NCBI RefSeq assembly: GCF_008304605.1
Contig: NZ_PIJY01000020.1
Coordinates: 131,884 to 195,883 of the forward strand
Reading direction: 5' to 3'
From: Oceanobacillus polygoni
Lineage (GTDB): Bacteria > Bacillota > Bacilli > Bacillales > Amphibacillaceae
Length of the DNA stretch: 64,000 bases
Below, piece by piece: positions 28,399 through 36,888 of the stretch. A program made the translations under genes and the position numbers. How positions within the stretch are numbered: the stretch's first letter is position 1; every line of letters begins with the position of its first letter. The notes beneath the pieces are model-generated. The model did not search any database. It worked only from the letters and a program-made list of their open reading frames with translations, and had not been told where the DNA came from.

Positions 28399-29925
28399 TT
28401 AATTTTTTATTCGTTTCAAAGGTTTTTTGGCAGGTCCGTCTAAAACCTCGCCCGTGTAAGAAAAACGTGATCCGTGACAAGGACAATCCCATGAACGTTC
28501 GCCGGAGTTCCATTCTACTTCACAGCCTAAATGTGTACAAGTTGTGTCCACCATATGAAGCTTGCTATTCTCGTCTTTATAAACACCAACACGATTACCG
28601 TCGATCCGGGTAACTGTTGCATCATCAGTTTTAAGATCGTTAACCGTATCTTTCGTAAATTCTAGCTTTCCTTTTAGCAAATGTTTTGCTACATCGGCAT
28701 TAACTTGCATAAACTTCTTTACAGAAGGGTCCGCTTGAAACCTTGATGGTTTAAATAGGTCTGCATATGGATTTTCTTTACGCAAGATGGTATCTGACAG
28801 TATCTTAGCTGCGATCGTTCCATTCGTCATCCCCCATTTACGATAGCCCGTAGCAACTAGTACTGCATCCTCATCTTTCATCGTTGGTCCAATATAAGGA
28901 ACTTTATCCAAGGTTGTTAAGTCTTGTGCTGACCACCTATAGTCAATTTTATCGAGCTGAAAGTGTACGTTAGCAAATTTCTGCAATGCTTCATAATGCG
29001 CAATCGTAGACTCGCCTTGACCTGTTTTATGATTTTCTCCTCCAATAAGCAAAAATTCCTTATCATCATGCAACTTTACAGATCTAATAGAGCGTGTTGG
29101 AGACTCTGCATTAATATACATTCCTCCAGAAAAATCGTTTGGCACCATTCCTGCGATGAGGTAAGACCTTTCAGAGAACATGCGGGTAAAATAAAAGCTT
29201 TCCCGGTCATAAAAAGGGAAATGAGAAGCTACAATAACATATCGACAAGTTACTCGATGTCCATCCCTTGTTATAACACTAGGATGCTTATTATATTCAA
29301 TATCTACAGCCGTTGTATTTTCATAAACAGTTACAGACTCCTGCAAGCTCTCTTCCACTAATGCATTTAGATAGTTTAATGGATGGAATTGTGCTTGAGC
29401 CTGCATAACAAGTGCAGCTTTTACTGGAATACTAAGTGGTATCGTATCCATTAGCTTGCTATTTATTTTTAATTTGTCATAAGCGTCCTTTTCTTTTTCT
29501 ATTTTTTCCACATACGTGTCATTATTCGTGTAAAGATAAGCATCCTCTGTACGAAGGCTGCATTCAATCCCCTTCTTCCTTACTACCTCTTCAATAAACT
29601 GTTTTGCCTCTTCAGCTGCATGGTAATAAAGCGATGCTTTTTCCAGACCAAAATGTTGGATTAATTCATCATAGATAAGGCCATGCTGTGCTGTTATTTT
29701 CGCAGTAGTATGTCCAGTAGTTCCATTTAAAATCGAACCTGCATCAAGTAATGCTACCTTAAGATTCTGTTTCGAAAGTAAATATGCTGCTGTTATTCCT
29801 GTAATGCCTCCTCCAATAATGGCTACATCCGTTTTAATGGAATCATTCAATTTAGGGAATTTCGGTAATGATAGACTTTCACGCCATATAGGTTCAGGAA
29901 ACTGTGGTAACGTTGGCTTAACCAA
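28399..29925 (-). CDS. yhfW: FAD-dependent oxidoreductase with C-terminal Rieske domain (YhfW-like)
   Basis: A 508-residue protein. The N-terminal DAO-type FAD domain carries AIIGGGITGITAAYLL (about 33-48). The last about 80 residues form a Rieske [2Fe-2S] domain with CTHLGC and CPCHGSRF ligands. This combination and the length match B. subtilis YhfW, whose substrate is unknown. Translation appears to start at TTG 29925 behind AGGAGAGAGG; no ATG lies near. The upstream region holds a perfect 7-base-arm inverted repeat, possibly an operator. Confidence 0.88.
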   Translation of the reverse strand: MVKPTLPQFPEPIWRESLSLPKFPKLNDSIKTDVAIIGGGITGITAAYLLSKQNLKVALLDAGSILNGTTGHTTAKITAQHGLIYDELIQHFGLEKASLYYHAAEEAKQFIEEVVRKKGIECSLRTEDAYLYTNNDTYVEKIEKEKDAYDKLKINSKLMDTIPLSIPVKAALVMQAQAQFHPLNYLNALVEESLQESVTVYENTTAVDIEYNKHPSVITRDGHRVTCRYVIVASHFPFYDRESFYFTRMFSERSYLIAGMVPNDFSGGMYINAESPTRSIRSVKLHDDKEFLLIGGENHKTGQGESTIAHYEALQKFANVHFQLDKIDYRWSAQDLTTLDKVPYIGPTMKDEDAVLVATGYRKWGMTNGTIAAKILSDTILRKENPYADLFKPSRFQADPSVKKFMQVNADVAKHLLKGKLEFTKDTVNDLKTDDATVTRIDGNRVGVYKDENSKLHMVDTTCTHLGCEVEWNSGERSWDCPCHGSRFSYTGEVLDGPAKKPLKRIKN

Positions 29926-29978
29926 TCTGCCTCTCTCCTATCTGTTTAGATAGCATCATTATTACCAATACAGGAAAA

Positions 29979-29998
29979 TTTAGTACAACATTACTAAA
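29979..29998. promoter_or_regulatory. Operator-like inverted repeat upstream of yhfW
   Basis: TTTAGTA-CAACAT-TACTAAA, perfect 7-base arms, 54 bases upstream of the yhfW start. The binding protein is unknown. Confidence 0.4.
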
Positions 29999-30046
29999 CA
30001 TTGTGTAACACAGGATAAAAACAGGATTTCATAGTTAGCTTTACAA

Positions 30047-30083
30047 AATAAAAAGCCTCCTACCTTATTGGTAAGTGGCTTTC
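30047..30083 (-). terminator. Terminator of the ferredoxin gene
   Basis: On the minus strand AAAGCC-A-CTTACC / GGTAGG-A-GGCTTT with one A-A mismatch, followed by TTTTATTTT. Confidence 0.75.
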
Positions 30084-30090
30084 TACTCTA

Positions 30091-30330
30091 TTATCTGTCT
30101 TCAAAGAATGCGCGGTTTAATGCAATAAAGGGCGTTTCCTCTTCTGGAACTTCGTCTTCGATAAAAATTGCTTCTACCGGACAAACAGCCTCGCATGCTC
30201 CGCAATCAATGCAAATATCAGGGTCAATGTAAAACATATCTTCGCCTTCTTCTATACAATCAACAGGGCATACTTCAACGCATTCTCCTGCTTTTTCCGC
30301 TTTACAAGGTGATGTAATTACAAATGCCAA
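30091..30330 (-). CDS. Ferredoxin, 7Fe/8Fe type
   Basis: A 79-residue electron carrier with two cluster motifs: CKAEKAGECVEVCPVDC near the N-terminus and CIDCGACEAVCPVEA in the middle. The acidic C-terminal tail is usual for Bacillus ferredoxins. Translation starts at TTG 30330; AAGGAGG lies 8 bases upstream, while the longer open frame to 30438 has no ribosome-binding site and no family counterpart. The first site has the spacing expected for a [3Fe-4S] or [4Fe-4S] cluster; I cannot decide which. Confidence 0.88.
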   Translation of the reverse strand: MAFVITSPCKAEKAGECVEVCPVDCIEEGEDMFYIDPDICIDCGACEAVCPVEAIFIEDEVPEEETPFIALNRAFFEDR

Positions 30331-30473
30331 GCAAATCTCCTCCTTCGTACACAATGATGAAGTATTAAATGTATATTGAACTATTATAACGCATTTTCTA
30401 AAAAAAATAAAAGATTCATCATTCTTATTATGAAACATATGATGTAATATTCATGATGGAAAGGAGAAAGCAA

Positions 30474-31664
30474 ATGGAAATCACGGTACGTTCAGGCGAT
30501 TCGCTTTGGTACTATAGCCAATTATTTAACATTCCACTAATCCTGCTTGAAACATCCAATCCAGGAATGAATGGGTTACAACTTCAGATTGGGCAGGAAA
30601 TCAAAATCCCAGGCTATTTACGAGAAAACTATACCATTGATGTGAATGATTCATTTTCGACGCTTGCGATAGAAAATAATATACCTTTAGATATGATAGA
30701 ACTAACAAATTCAGGCGTTGATCCAATGCAACTTCAGGTTGGGCAAGCTATTCAGATTCCGCAAAGAGTAACTGAATTAATAGTTGATGATATAACGGAT
30801 TATACGTATGAAAAAATGGTAGAAGATATTAAAGAACTATTATCTATTTACCCATTTATTATGGAACGATCTGCAGGGAACTCCGTAATGGGAAAAGATA
30901 TTACCGAACTGCAAATTGGTGCTGGACCAAATGAAGTTCATATAAACGGTTCATTTCATGCAAATGAATGGATTACGACTCCAATTATCATGAGGTTTAT
31001 TAACCAATACGCTTTATCTCTTACAACCGGACTTCTAATCAGAGAGCAAGCAATGTTACCCTTGTACGAAGAAACTCAACTTTCCGTTGTACCGATGGTT
31101 AATCCAGATGGAGTGAATCTCGTCATAAATGGCGCATCTGCTGCTGGCGATTACAGTGATTCGGTTTTAGCGATAAATGAGCAAAATGAGGATTTTTCAG
31201 GGTGGAAAGCAAATATTAATGGAGTTGATTTAAATAATCAGTATCCTGCTCTATGGGAGATTGAGGCGGAAAGAAAACCGACTACTCCACAGCCTAGAGA
31301 TTTTCCAGGGACATCTCCATTAACAGAACCAGAAGCAATTGCGATGGCAAATTTAGCTGAAGAACGAAACTTTATACGCATGAACGCTTTTCATACACAG
31401 GGAAAAGTTATTTTTTGGGGATTTGAAGGATTAGAGCCACCTGAATCTGCGGAGATTGTAAATGAGTATGAAAGAGTCAGTGGCTATACCCCCATTCAAT
31501 ATGTTGATAGTTATGCAGGATATAAGGATTGGTTTATTCAAGAGTTTCGCAGGCCCGGCTTTACAGTAGAGCTGGGAGAAGGAGTTAACCCACTACCAAT
31601 CGAGCAGTTCCAAGAAATTTATGAAGATAGTTTAGGGATAATGCTGGCGAATCTGTATTTATAA
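30474..31664 (+). CDS. yqgT: LysM / M14 gamma-D-glutamyl-diamino acid peptidase (YqgT-like)
   Basis: A 396-residue peptidoglycan peptide hydrolase. Two LysM domains come first (about 1-45 and 48-90, each ending in QIGQEIKIP or QVGQAIQIP). An M14 zinc carboxypeptidase domain follows. Zinc ligands are His and Glu in FHANEW and a later His in FHTQGK; the catalytic Glu is in VELGEG. Architecture matches B. subtilis YqgT and endopeptidase I of Lysinibacillus sphaericus, which cut the gamma-D-Glu-diaminopimelate bond. No signal peptide is present, as in those proteins. AAAGGAG precedes ATG 30474. Confidence 0.88.
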   Translation: MEITVRSGDSLWYYSQLFNIPLILLETSNPGMNGLQLQIGQEIKIPGYLRENYTIDVNDSFSTLAIENNIPLDMIELTNSGVDPMQLQVGQAIQIPQRVTELIVDDITDYTYEKMVEDIKELLSIYPFIMERSAGNSVMGKDITELQIGAGPNEVHINGSFHANEWITTPIIMRFINQYALSLTTGLLIREQAMLPLYEETQLSVVPMVNPDGVNLVINGASAAGDYSDSVLAINEQNEDFSGWKANINGVDLNNQYPALWEIEAERKPTTPQPRDFPGTSPLTEPEAIAMANLAEERNFIRMNAFHTQGKVIFWGFEGLEPPESAEIVNEYERVSGYTPIQYVDSYAGYKDWFIQEFRRPGFTVELGEGVNPLPIEQFQEIYEDSLGIMLANLYL

Positions 31665-32219
31665 TTGATTCGAATTCCAAATACATTCTAGTTTGCTGTT
31701 AGAGCCATCAAGATGCAACAAATAGACATCCGGATTTCTTAATTCTTTCCACTGGTTGAAACCAAATCGCTGATCAAATTGATGAAAAACATGTGACAAT
31801 AAATTTCCGTGACTAACGATGATAGCATGTTTGATAGAAGCGTCATTATAAAGAGGCTGTAAAACTCCATTACATCGATGTAATAAATGTCGTGCAGACT
31901 CGCCACCCGGCAACGAAAAATGCTCATCCAAAAAAGACTGTTCTAGTGCATCCATCCAGTCTTCAGCAGGTTCTTCACTTAGAATCCGTTCTTTTAAACG
32001 TTCATCAATTTGAACCGTTGTATTAGTCAATTCAGCAAAAGGCTTAATACTTTCAATTGCCCTTAAGTATGGGCTCGATAGAATAAGATCAAACGTAATA
32101 TTTAAATCCTTGAAGAAACTGGCAAGCTCTCTTGCTTGTTTAATACCTTCATTTGTTAAGGGAGAATCCCTGTGTTGACCGTGAGCGGAACAATGCCTGA
32201 CAAAATAAATTTTTTTCAT
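31659..32219 (-). CDS. Histidine phosphatase family protein
   Basis: A 186-residue phosphoglycerate mutase-like phosphatase. The catalytic motif is VRHCSAHGQ, with Cys where most members have Gly or Ala (RHG/RHA). The acid residue is in LPGGES and the second catalytic His in IVSHGNLLSH. The substrate cannot be inferred. Its stop overlaps the stop of the convergent M14 peptidase gene by 6 bases, leaving no room for a terminator between them. Confidence 0.85.
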   Translation of the reverse strand: MKKIYFVRHCSAHGQHRDSPLTNEGIKQARELASFFKDLNITFDLILSSPYLRAIESIKPFAELTNTTVQIDERLKERILSEEPAEDWMDALEQSFLDEHFSLPGGESARHLLHRCNGVLQPLYNDASIKHAIIVSHGNLLSHVFHQFDQRFGFNQWKELRNPDVYLLHLDGSNSKLECIWNSNQL

Positions 32220-32392
32220 GTTTGATCATTCCTTTGAGTTTGTATGATACTCTATTAGCCTTGCAGAGATTGTGAATAAGTAGATAAATTATAGCATTAA
32301 ATGATGGATTAGAAAACAATATATTCTAAAATTTAATGAAAATATAAAAAATAAAGACACCGCTTCTGTAGATCAATCTGTTTTAGCATATT

Positions 32393-32431
32393 AAAACTAG
32401 GCATTCGCCCAATGATTTGGCAAATGCCTAG
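32393..32431 (-). terminator. Probable terminator of the DUF6501-like gene
   Basis: CTAGGCATT-C-GCC / GGC-A-AATGCCTAG stem (32397-32431). On the minus strand it is followed by TTTTAATA. The gap 32220-32510 holds nothing else that I recognise. Confidence 0.6.
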
Positions 32432-32510
32432 TGACAGTTTATGCAAGTATAGAATGTTAGACGGCCTATCTACACTAAAATAACCGAATCGATATGGTTC
32501 CTTTCTAGCT

Positions 32511-32714
32511 CTATAATTCTTTAAAATAATCTTTTCTAAAGCCTGCCATCCGATTACTATTATCGATAATAAAGTAAAATTCGTCTGTTTCATTTTTTAC
32601 ATCATAAATTTTCCCTGGCGTAAGCTTATGATGTACAATAAACTTCTTCGCATCTGCATGTACACATTCAATTTGTTTCTCTGTGTCTCTATTTTCCCAG
32701 TTTAAATGAATCAT
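32511..32714 (-). CDS. Small conserved Bacillaceae protein, DUF6501-like
   Basis: A 67-residue soluble protein, MIHLNWENRDTEK at the start and LTPGKIYDVKNETDEFYFI in the middle, with a predicted small beta-barrel-like pattern of alternating residues. It resembles a short family of unknown function annotated DUF6501; this is from memory and only moderately sure. AGAAAGAAGGAA precedes the ATG. It is upstream of no obvious partner; the msrAB gene lies 39 bases upstream on the same strand. Confidence 0.55.
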   Translation of the reverse strand: MIHLNWENRDTEKQIECVHADAKKFIVHHKLTPGKIYDVKNETDEFYFIIDNSNRMAGFRKDYFKEL

Positions 32715-32753
32715 TTTAATTCCTTCTTTCTAGTTTACATAATAATATTATGG

Positions 32754-33713
32754 TTAATTAAATAGATGTAAATATTCTCTATACCCTTTATCAGCCATTT
32801 CTTCTTTCGGAATGAAGCGCATTGCAGCAGAATTCATACAATATCGCAAGCCACCTGCATCTACTGGTCCGTCTTCAAAAACATGTCCTAAATGAGAATC
32901 AGAGCTATTACTCCTAATTTCCGTTCGTACCATTCCATGCGTCATATCCATGTTTTCTTTTAATTGATAAGCATCTATCGGCTTCGTAAAGCTCGGCCAA
33001 CCACAGCCAGCATCATATTGATCTTTCGAGGAAAAAAGGGCTTTTCCAGAGATAACATCAACATAAATGCCTTCTTTGTTATTATCCCAATACTCATTTT
33101 GAAAAGGACGTTCTGTCCCATTTTCTTGTGTTACATGATACTGGATTGGTGTTAGTTTTTTCTTTAATTCGTTTTTGTCGTACTTCTCTTGCCAATTATC
33201 CTTTATAAAATCTTCCCTACCTGATCCTTTTTTATATAACCGATAGTGGAACGATTGCTTTTGGTAATAATCCTGGTGACTTTCCTCTGCACGATAGAAA
33301 GGTTTAGCAGAAAGAATTTGCGTAGCAATCGGTTTAGAGAATTTCCCACTTGTTTCTAACGCTTGCTTGGACTTCTCGGCAATTTGCTTTTGTACTTCGT
33401 TATGATAGAAGATTGCAGTTTGGTAGGACTCTCCCCTATCATTGAATTGCCCTCCTGCATCTGTTGGATCGATTTGTTGCCAGAACGTGTTTAGTAGCTC
33501 TTCATAGGACATATAATCGGGATCAAAGGTTATTTGTACTGCTTCCACATGTCCTGTCGTATTTGTGCAAACTTGTTCATACGTAGGGTTTTCAACATGT
33601 CCTCCAGTATAACCAGAAATAACACTTTCAACTCCAGGACGTTGATCGAAAGGTTCTACCATGCACCAAAAGCACCCTCCTGCAAATGTTGCCAATTCTA
33701 AATTAGTAGACAT
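32754..33713 (-). CDS. msrAB: Methionine sulfoxide reductase MsrA-MsrB fusion
   Basis: A 319-residue bifunctional repair enzyme. The N-terminal MsrA domain has the catalytic motif [10 protein letters not shown] and reduces the S epimer. The C-terminal MsrB domain (from about residue 180) has CGWPSF, SHLGHVF and the catalytic Cys in [11 protein letters not shown] and reduces the R epimer. MsrB zinc cysteines are absent, as in most fused forms. It may be co-transcribed with the small gene that follows. Confidence 0.95.
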   Translation of the reverse strand: MSTNLELATFAGGCFWCMVEPFDQRPGVESVISGYTGGHVENPTYEQVCTNTTGHVEAVQITFDPDYMSYEELLNTFWQQIDPTDAGGQFNDRGESYQTAIFYHNEVQKQIAEKSKQALETSGKFSKPIATQILSAKPFYRAEESHQDYYQKQSFHYRLYKKGSGREDFIKDNWQEKYDKNELKKKLTPIQYHVTQENGTERPFQNEYWDNNKEGIYVDVISGKALFSSKDQYDAGCGWPSFTKPIDAYQLKENMDMTHGMVRTEIRSNSSDSHLGHVFEDGPVDAGGLRYCMNSAAMRFIPKEEMADKGYREYLHLFN

Positions 33714-33872
33714 GAAATTCCTCCAGTATAAGTTTTATTAGGTCTTATAATTTTGTTATGCTTTAATGAGAAATCGTAGCTATTTATTTAGATTACCCTA
33801 CTATAAATTAAACAGCCTATCTTCATTTTTCCCTTTTTGTATCGAAAAATCAAGTGGGGCGACTTAAAAAGG

Positions 33873-34280
33873 TTATATATATAGTTTTGGTTTTGGAACA
33901 CTCTTTGTATCATGCCTCTCTGGAGTTGTTTTTTTCATCATTTTTTGTGAATCAATTGGCTTACGCTCTACTGTCTCTGTGACTTCTTCTTTGCCTTCAC
34001 TTTTTTCTATCTCTTTAAAAACCTTTATCATTCGATACATTGCAGGAAGGTTTTTTATCATCGGTCCATATTCTTGCACAATCGGAGCACTAGTCTGAAC
34101 CATATTTAAAACCTGTTGTACACCGTCAAGAGTCTTTGTAAGACCGCTCATGACTCCTTTTCCCCCTACTTTAGTTGTTGGCTTCAATTGGCTAGGTTGT
34201 ATGCTACGCTGCTGCATCGATCTGTTTATTGTCGGTGGATTGAACTGTCGTTGATTTTGTTGCCTTGATGGAAGTAACAT
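33873..34280 (-). CDS. yqfQ: VrrA/YqfQ-family protein
   Basis: A 135-residue basic, low-complexity protein. Gln/Arg/Pro-rich ends surround a conserved core GVQQVLNMVQTSAPIVQEYGPMIKNLPAMYRM, seen here in shorter stretches, that is typical of the YqfQ family of spore-formers. The function is unknown, and a spore association has been suggested for the family. Short direct similarity PTTKV/PTIN repeats occur at the N-terminus. A 500-base non-coding region lies upstream. Confidence 0.72.
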   Translation of the reverse strand: MLLPSRQQNQRQFNPPTINRSMQQRSIQPSQLKPTTKVGGKGVMSGLTKTLDGVQQVLNMVQTSAPIVQEYGPMIKNLPAMYRMIKVFKEIEKSEGKEEVTETVERKPIDSQKMMKKTTPERHDTKSVPKPKLYI

Positions 34281-34495
34281 AGGTTATCCCCTTTCAACAT
34301 AAGATCCTCTATGATTAGTTTACGTTTAGCTACAATAATATGTGTAGGCGAAATTATGTTGTGGAGAAATATTTCCTGGGAAACCGCAGGAATCAACAAA
34401 AACTCTATCTACTCTTATCTTAAATCAAAAAAATAAGTCGGAATTTGTAATATTGATGATCCTCTTAATATGTATGTAATTATCTAATAATTGAT
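34281..34495. other. Upstream part of the 507-base gap before yqfQ
   Basis: The full gap 34281-34787 contains two palindromes and a GC-rich structured element, listed separately. This first part is AT-rich and shows nothing recognisable. Confidence 0.5.
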
Positions 34496-34553
34496 CAAAC
34501 GTTTGTTTAATTTATTAGTTAATAAATAACCCCTAGAAACGTTTCTAGAGGTT
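34496..34553. promoter_or_regulatory. Two palindromes sharing an AAACGTTT core
   Basis: CAAACGTTTG (34496-34505) and CTAGAAACGTTTCTAG (34533-34548), the latter within a longer near-perfect inverted repeat (34528-34553). The centres are 40 bases apart, about four helical turns. They resemble LacI/CcpA-type operators with a central CG, though the outer bases do not fit the cre consensus. The longer one could also form a hairpin with a T-rich tail on the minus strand. Confidence 0.45.
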
Positions 34554-34564
34554 AAGTAAAGGAA

Positions 34565-34715
34565 CAAAAGCGTAAGCGCCCGGTTAGCGACGTACGGACT
34601 GCGCCCCGAACTTTGGGGTGGTTCGACGGGGTCGAACATTCCTACGTAGGAGAAAAAGGAAACACGGCGACCGCAGGAAGTCTCGCTAGTCGTTGGGCGC
34701 TGGAGCTGGACGTGG
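34565..34715. repeat. GC-rich structured intergenic element
   Basis: About 150 bases much richer in GC than the surroundings. Outer imperfect arms AGCGCCCGGTTAGCGA (34575-34590) and TCGCTAGTCGTTGGGCGCT (34683-34701) enclose three hairpins: CCCC...GGGG (34604-34618), a perfect GTTCGAC-GGG-GTCGAAC (34621-34637) and the palindrome TCCTACGTAGGA (34640-34651). Composition and layout suggest a dispersed bcr/REP-like repeat or a structured RNA. No coding frame is seen. Confidence 0.6.
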
Positions 34716-34787
34716 CTGTTTAGGTAACCAAGTTATCCACAGCATTCAAATTTTATAGTTTCCTATGCTGTAAGAAATATGGATCTA

Positions 34788-35000
34788 TTAATCGGATTGA
34801 TAGATCTCCCACAATTCATCAAAAACATTTACTGCATTTGGAAAGGGGCTGTTCCATTCTAAATAGTTACTAACATCATTATAATCAGTAGCTTGTTTAG
34901 GGAAATTATGATCTTTAAATGCCCAGTCTGCAAGTCTTGATTTTTCATCAGGTCTCGTTTTACCACGATAAGTCAATAAGAAATGATAAAAAGAACGCAT
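34788..35000 (-). CDS. yozE: YozE family protein (UPF0346)
   Basis: A 70-residue protein with the SAM-like fold signature of YozE: RSFYHFLLTYRG at the start, LADWAFKDHNFPKQ and the C-terminal FDELWEIYQ. Its function is unknown. GGGGGATTAG precedes the ATG. It follows tatC at 11 bases and may be co-transcribed. Confidence 0.85.
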   Translation of the reverse strand: MRSFYHFLLTYRGKTRPDEKSRLADWAFKDHNFPKQATDYNDVSNYLEWNSPFPNAVNVFDELWEIYQSD

Positions 35001-35011
35001 CTAATCCCCCA

Positions 35012-35779
35012 TTACGAAATGTTGTTTTCTTGCATATAGGCTTCATTTTTCCGCTGCTTCTTTCGATAAACGATTCTAGACATATAAATACTGATTTCAT
35101 ATAGAATGATTAACGGAATAGCCACTACAAGTTGTAAAACAAAATCTGGTGGTGTAATTAATACACCAATTACAATTAAAATAAAATAGGCATATTTTCT
35201 ATTTTTGGATAGAAAATCAGGAGTAAGCACTCCTAAAGTTGTTAAGAACATTGTAATCAGTGGTAATTCAAATAGCAACGCAAACGGCACTGTTACGCGT
35301 AATAAGAATTTGAAATAGCGATCCACCGTAAACATGACATTAAACATACCATCGTTTAGTGAAAGTAAAAACGGCATAATCAATTTAACAAATACGATAT
35401 ATCCGAAGACTAATCCACCAATAAAAAGTAAAAATAGAGCTGGAATATAGGATAAAGATGCTTTTCGCTCATATGGTGTCAATCCAGGCTTGATAAACGC
35501 CCAAATTTCATAGGATAAAACTGGAATCGTTCCAATGATTGCAACTAATCCTGCCATCGAAAAGTAAATCCAAATAATTTCAGTTGGACTTATTACGGTT
35601 AATTCAAAATCTATATCATTACGAAAAAAAGAATAAATATCTTCTACAAAAATAAATCCAACAATAAAAAAAGCAATGAAGAAAACAGCTGTTATAATGA
35701 GCCTATTTCTTAATTCAGATAAATGGCCTACTAAATTCATATCCTTTTCATTATTTGTTTGCTGCTGGTCTTCTGTCAT
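35012..35779 (-). CDS. tatC: Twin-arginine translocase subunit TatC
   Basis: A 255-residue six-helix membrane protein that binds twin-arginine signal peptides. It opens with MNLVGHLSELRNRLI, the conserved cytoplasmic N-terminus, and contains FIKPGLTPYERK in the first cytoplasmic loop and FELPLITMFLTTLGV. The last helices end before YRKKQRKNEAY. It is downstream of two tatA genes on the same strand. Confidence 0.94.
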   Translation of the reverse strand: MTEDQQQTNNEKDMNLVGHLSELRNRLIITAVFFIAFFIVGFIFVEDIYSFFRNDIDFELTVISPTEIIWIYFSMAGLVAIIGTIPVLSYEIWAFIKPGLTPYERKASLSYIPALFLLFIGGLVFGYIVFVKLIMPFLLSLNDGMFNVMFTVDRYFKFLLRVTVPFALLFELPLITMFLTTLGVLTPDFLSKNRKYAYFILIVIGVLITPPDFVLQLVVAIPLIILYEISIYMSRIVYRKKQRKNEAYMQENNIS

Positions 35780-35853
35780 TCAAATCACTCCCTACCATCT
35801 ATAGCACAAAAGAAGATGTAAGGAATAGTCCCTACACCTCCATTACCAATCTA

Positions 35854-36036
35854 TTAGCTGTTTTTATCTTGGTTTTTATGTTCTTTATCGTTTACGATGC
35901 CCTGTGTAGCATTCTTAAATTCCCGTAGAGAGTTTCCAAATGCCCTGCCGATTTCAGGTAATTTAGACGGGCCAAAAACGATTAATGCAACAATAAGTAT
36001 TAGAATTAAACCAGGAATCCCAATGTTACCTAACAT
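35854..36036 (-). CDS. tatA: TatA-family translocase subunit, second copy
   Basis: A 60-residue protein: a short N-terminal membrane helix ([21 protein letters not shown]), hinge [12 protein letters not shown] and an amphipathic helix [10 protein letters not shown]. It matches TatA of Gram-positive Tat systems. It lies between another tatA and tatC, and is slightly shorter than its neighbour. Confidence 0.9.
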   Translation of the reverse strand: MLGNIGIPGLILILIVALIVFGPSKLPEIGRAFGNSLREFKNATQGIVNDKEHKNQDKNS

Positions 36037-36055
36037 TTTGTATCACTCCGAAAAA

Positions 36056-36268
36056 TTATTTAGCTTCTTTGTTATCGCCTTGAACAATTGTCTTTACTTC
36101 GTTTATTTCTTCTTTCGCACCTTCTGTTAGATGGCGAGTAGAATCCTTAAATTCACGTAATGTCTGTCCAGCAGCTTTACCAATTTCCGGGAGTTTCTTA
36201 GGACCAAATACAATTAATGCAAGTAAAACAATTAGTATTAATCCAGGCACCCCGATATTTGCTAACAT
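36056..36268 (-). CDS. tatA: TatA-family translocase subunit, first copy
   Basis: A 70-residue TatA protein ([20 protein letters not shown] helix, [14 protein letters not shown] hinge, [13 protein letters not shown] amphipathic helix, charged tail). ATG 36268 is chosen because AGAAGGTG lies before it; the 21 extra codons upstream lack a ribosome-binding site. The two copies share the hinge and helix, so they arose by tandem duplication or paralogous gain. Confidence 0.9.
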   Translation of the reverse strand: MLANIGVPGLILIVLLALIVFGPKKLPEIGKAAGQTLREFKDSTRHLTEGAKEEINEVKTIVQGDNKEAK

Positions 36269-36377
36269 GTGTACACCTTCTCTATACTCAAAATTTATGT
36301 CATGTAAACAGCTGAATTTGTAATACAGCAAATTCTATCTATATTTTACCTCTTTATCCCATATTAAACAAGCTCTA

Positions 36378-36866
36378 CTATTTTCTATCGTATTGTAAGA
36401 AATAATAGTCATACGGGTTTGTTTCGTTTTTCTCGCCTTTTACTTTAGAAGTTAATTCCCAATCATTCTCGGAAAACTTAGGGAAAAAGGTGTCCCCATC
36501 AAACGCTTCGTCAATCCAAGTAATATACATGCGATCCGCTATATCAATTACTTGGTTAAAAATGTTTCCACCACCAATAATGAAATACTCTTTCTCCGGA
36601 TTATTCGTATTCCATTCGGTTACAGTTTGTAACTGGTCAATTACTTTAACATGATCCGGGAAATCGGTTTTAGATTTAGTTAATACGACGTTCTCACGAT
36701 TTGGTAACGCGCCGCCCATGGAATCATACGTTTTTCTGCCCATAATAATCGTATTACCCGTTGTTTTTTCTTTAAAAAAACGTAAATCCTTTGGCAGATG
36801 CCATGGCATTTCATTGTTCAGACCGATAACATGATTGCGATCCATTGCGAGTAATAATGAAATCAT
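36378..36866 (-). CDS. dfrA: Dihydrofolate reductase
   Basis: A 162-residue NADPH-dependent enzyme that regenerates tetrahydrofolate. Signatures: MISLLLAMDRNHVIGLNNEMPWHLPKD, seen as the N-terminal ALA-x-NxxIG-type motif with the catalytic acid, then IIMGRKTYDSMG and YFIIGGGNIFNQ. It begins 22 bases after thyA, so the two genes form a thymidylate cycle operon as in many Firmicutes. Confidence 0.95.
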   Translation of the reverse strand: MISLLLAMDRNHVIGLNNEMPWHLPKDLRFFKEKTTGNTIIMGRKTYDSMGGALPNRENVVLTKSKTDFPDHVKVIDQLQTVTEWNTNNPEKEYFIIGGGNIFNQVIDIADRMYITWIDEAFDGDTFFPKFSENDWELTSKVKGEKNETNPYDYYFLQYDRK

Positions 36867-36888
36867 TTCTTTCCCTCCACTACGATGA

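Noticed and set aside
32333..32593. 86-codon minus-strand frame
   Set aside because: Overlaps the DUF6501-like gene and a terminator hairpin; no ribosome-binding site.
34565..34715. Fragment of a group II intron or tRNA in the GC-rich block
   Set aside because: No domain V, no acceptor/TPsiC pattern that folds as tRNA; the GGTTCGA stretch is part of a simple hairpin.
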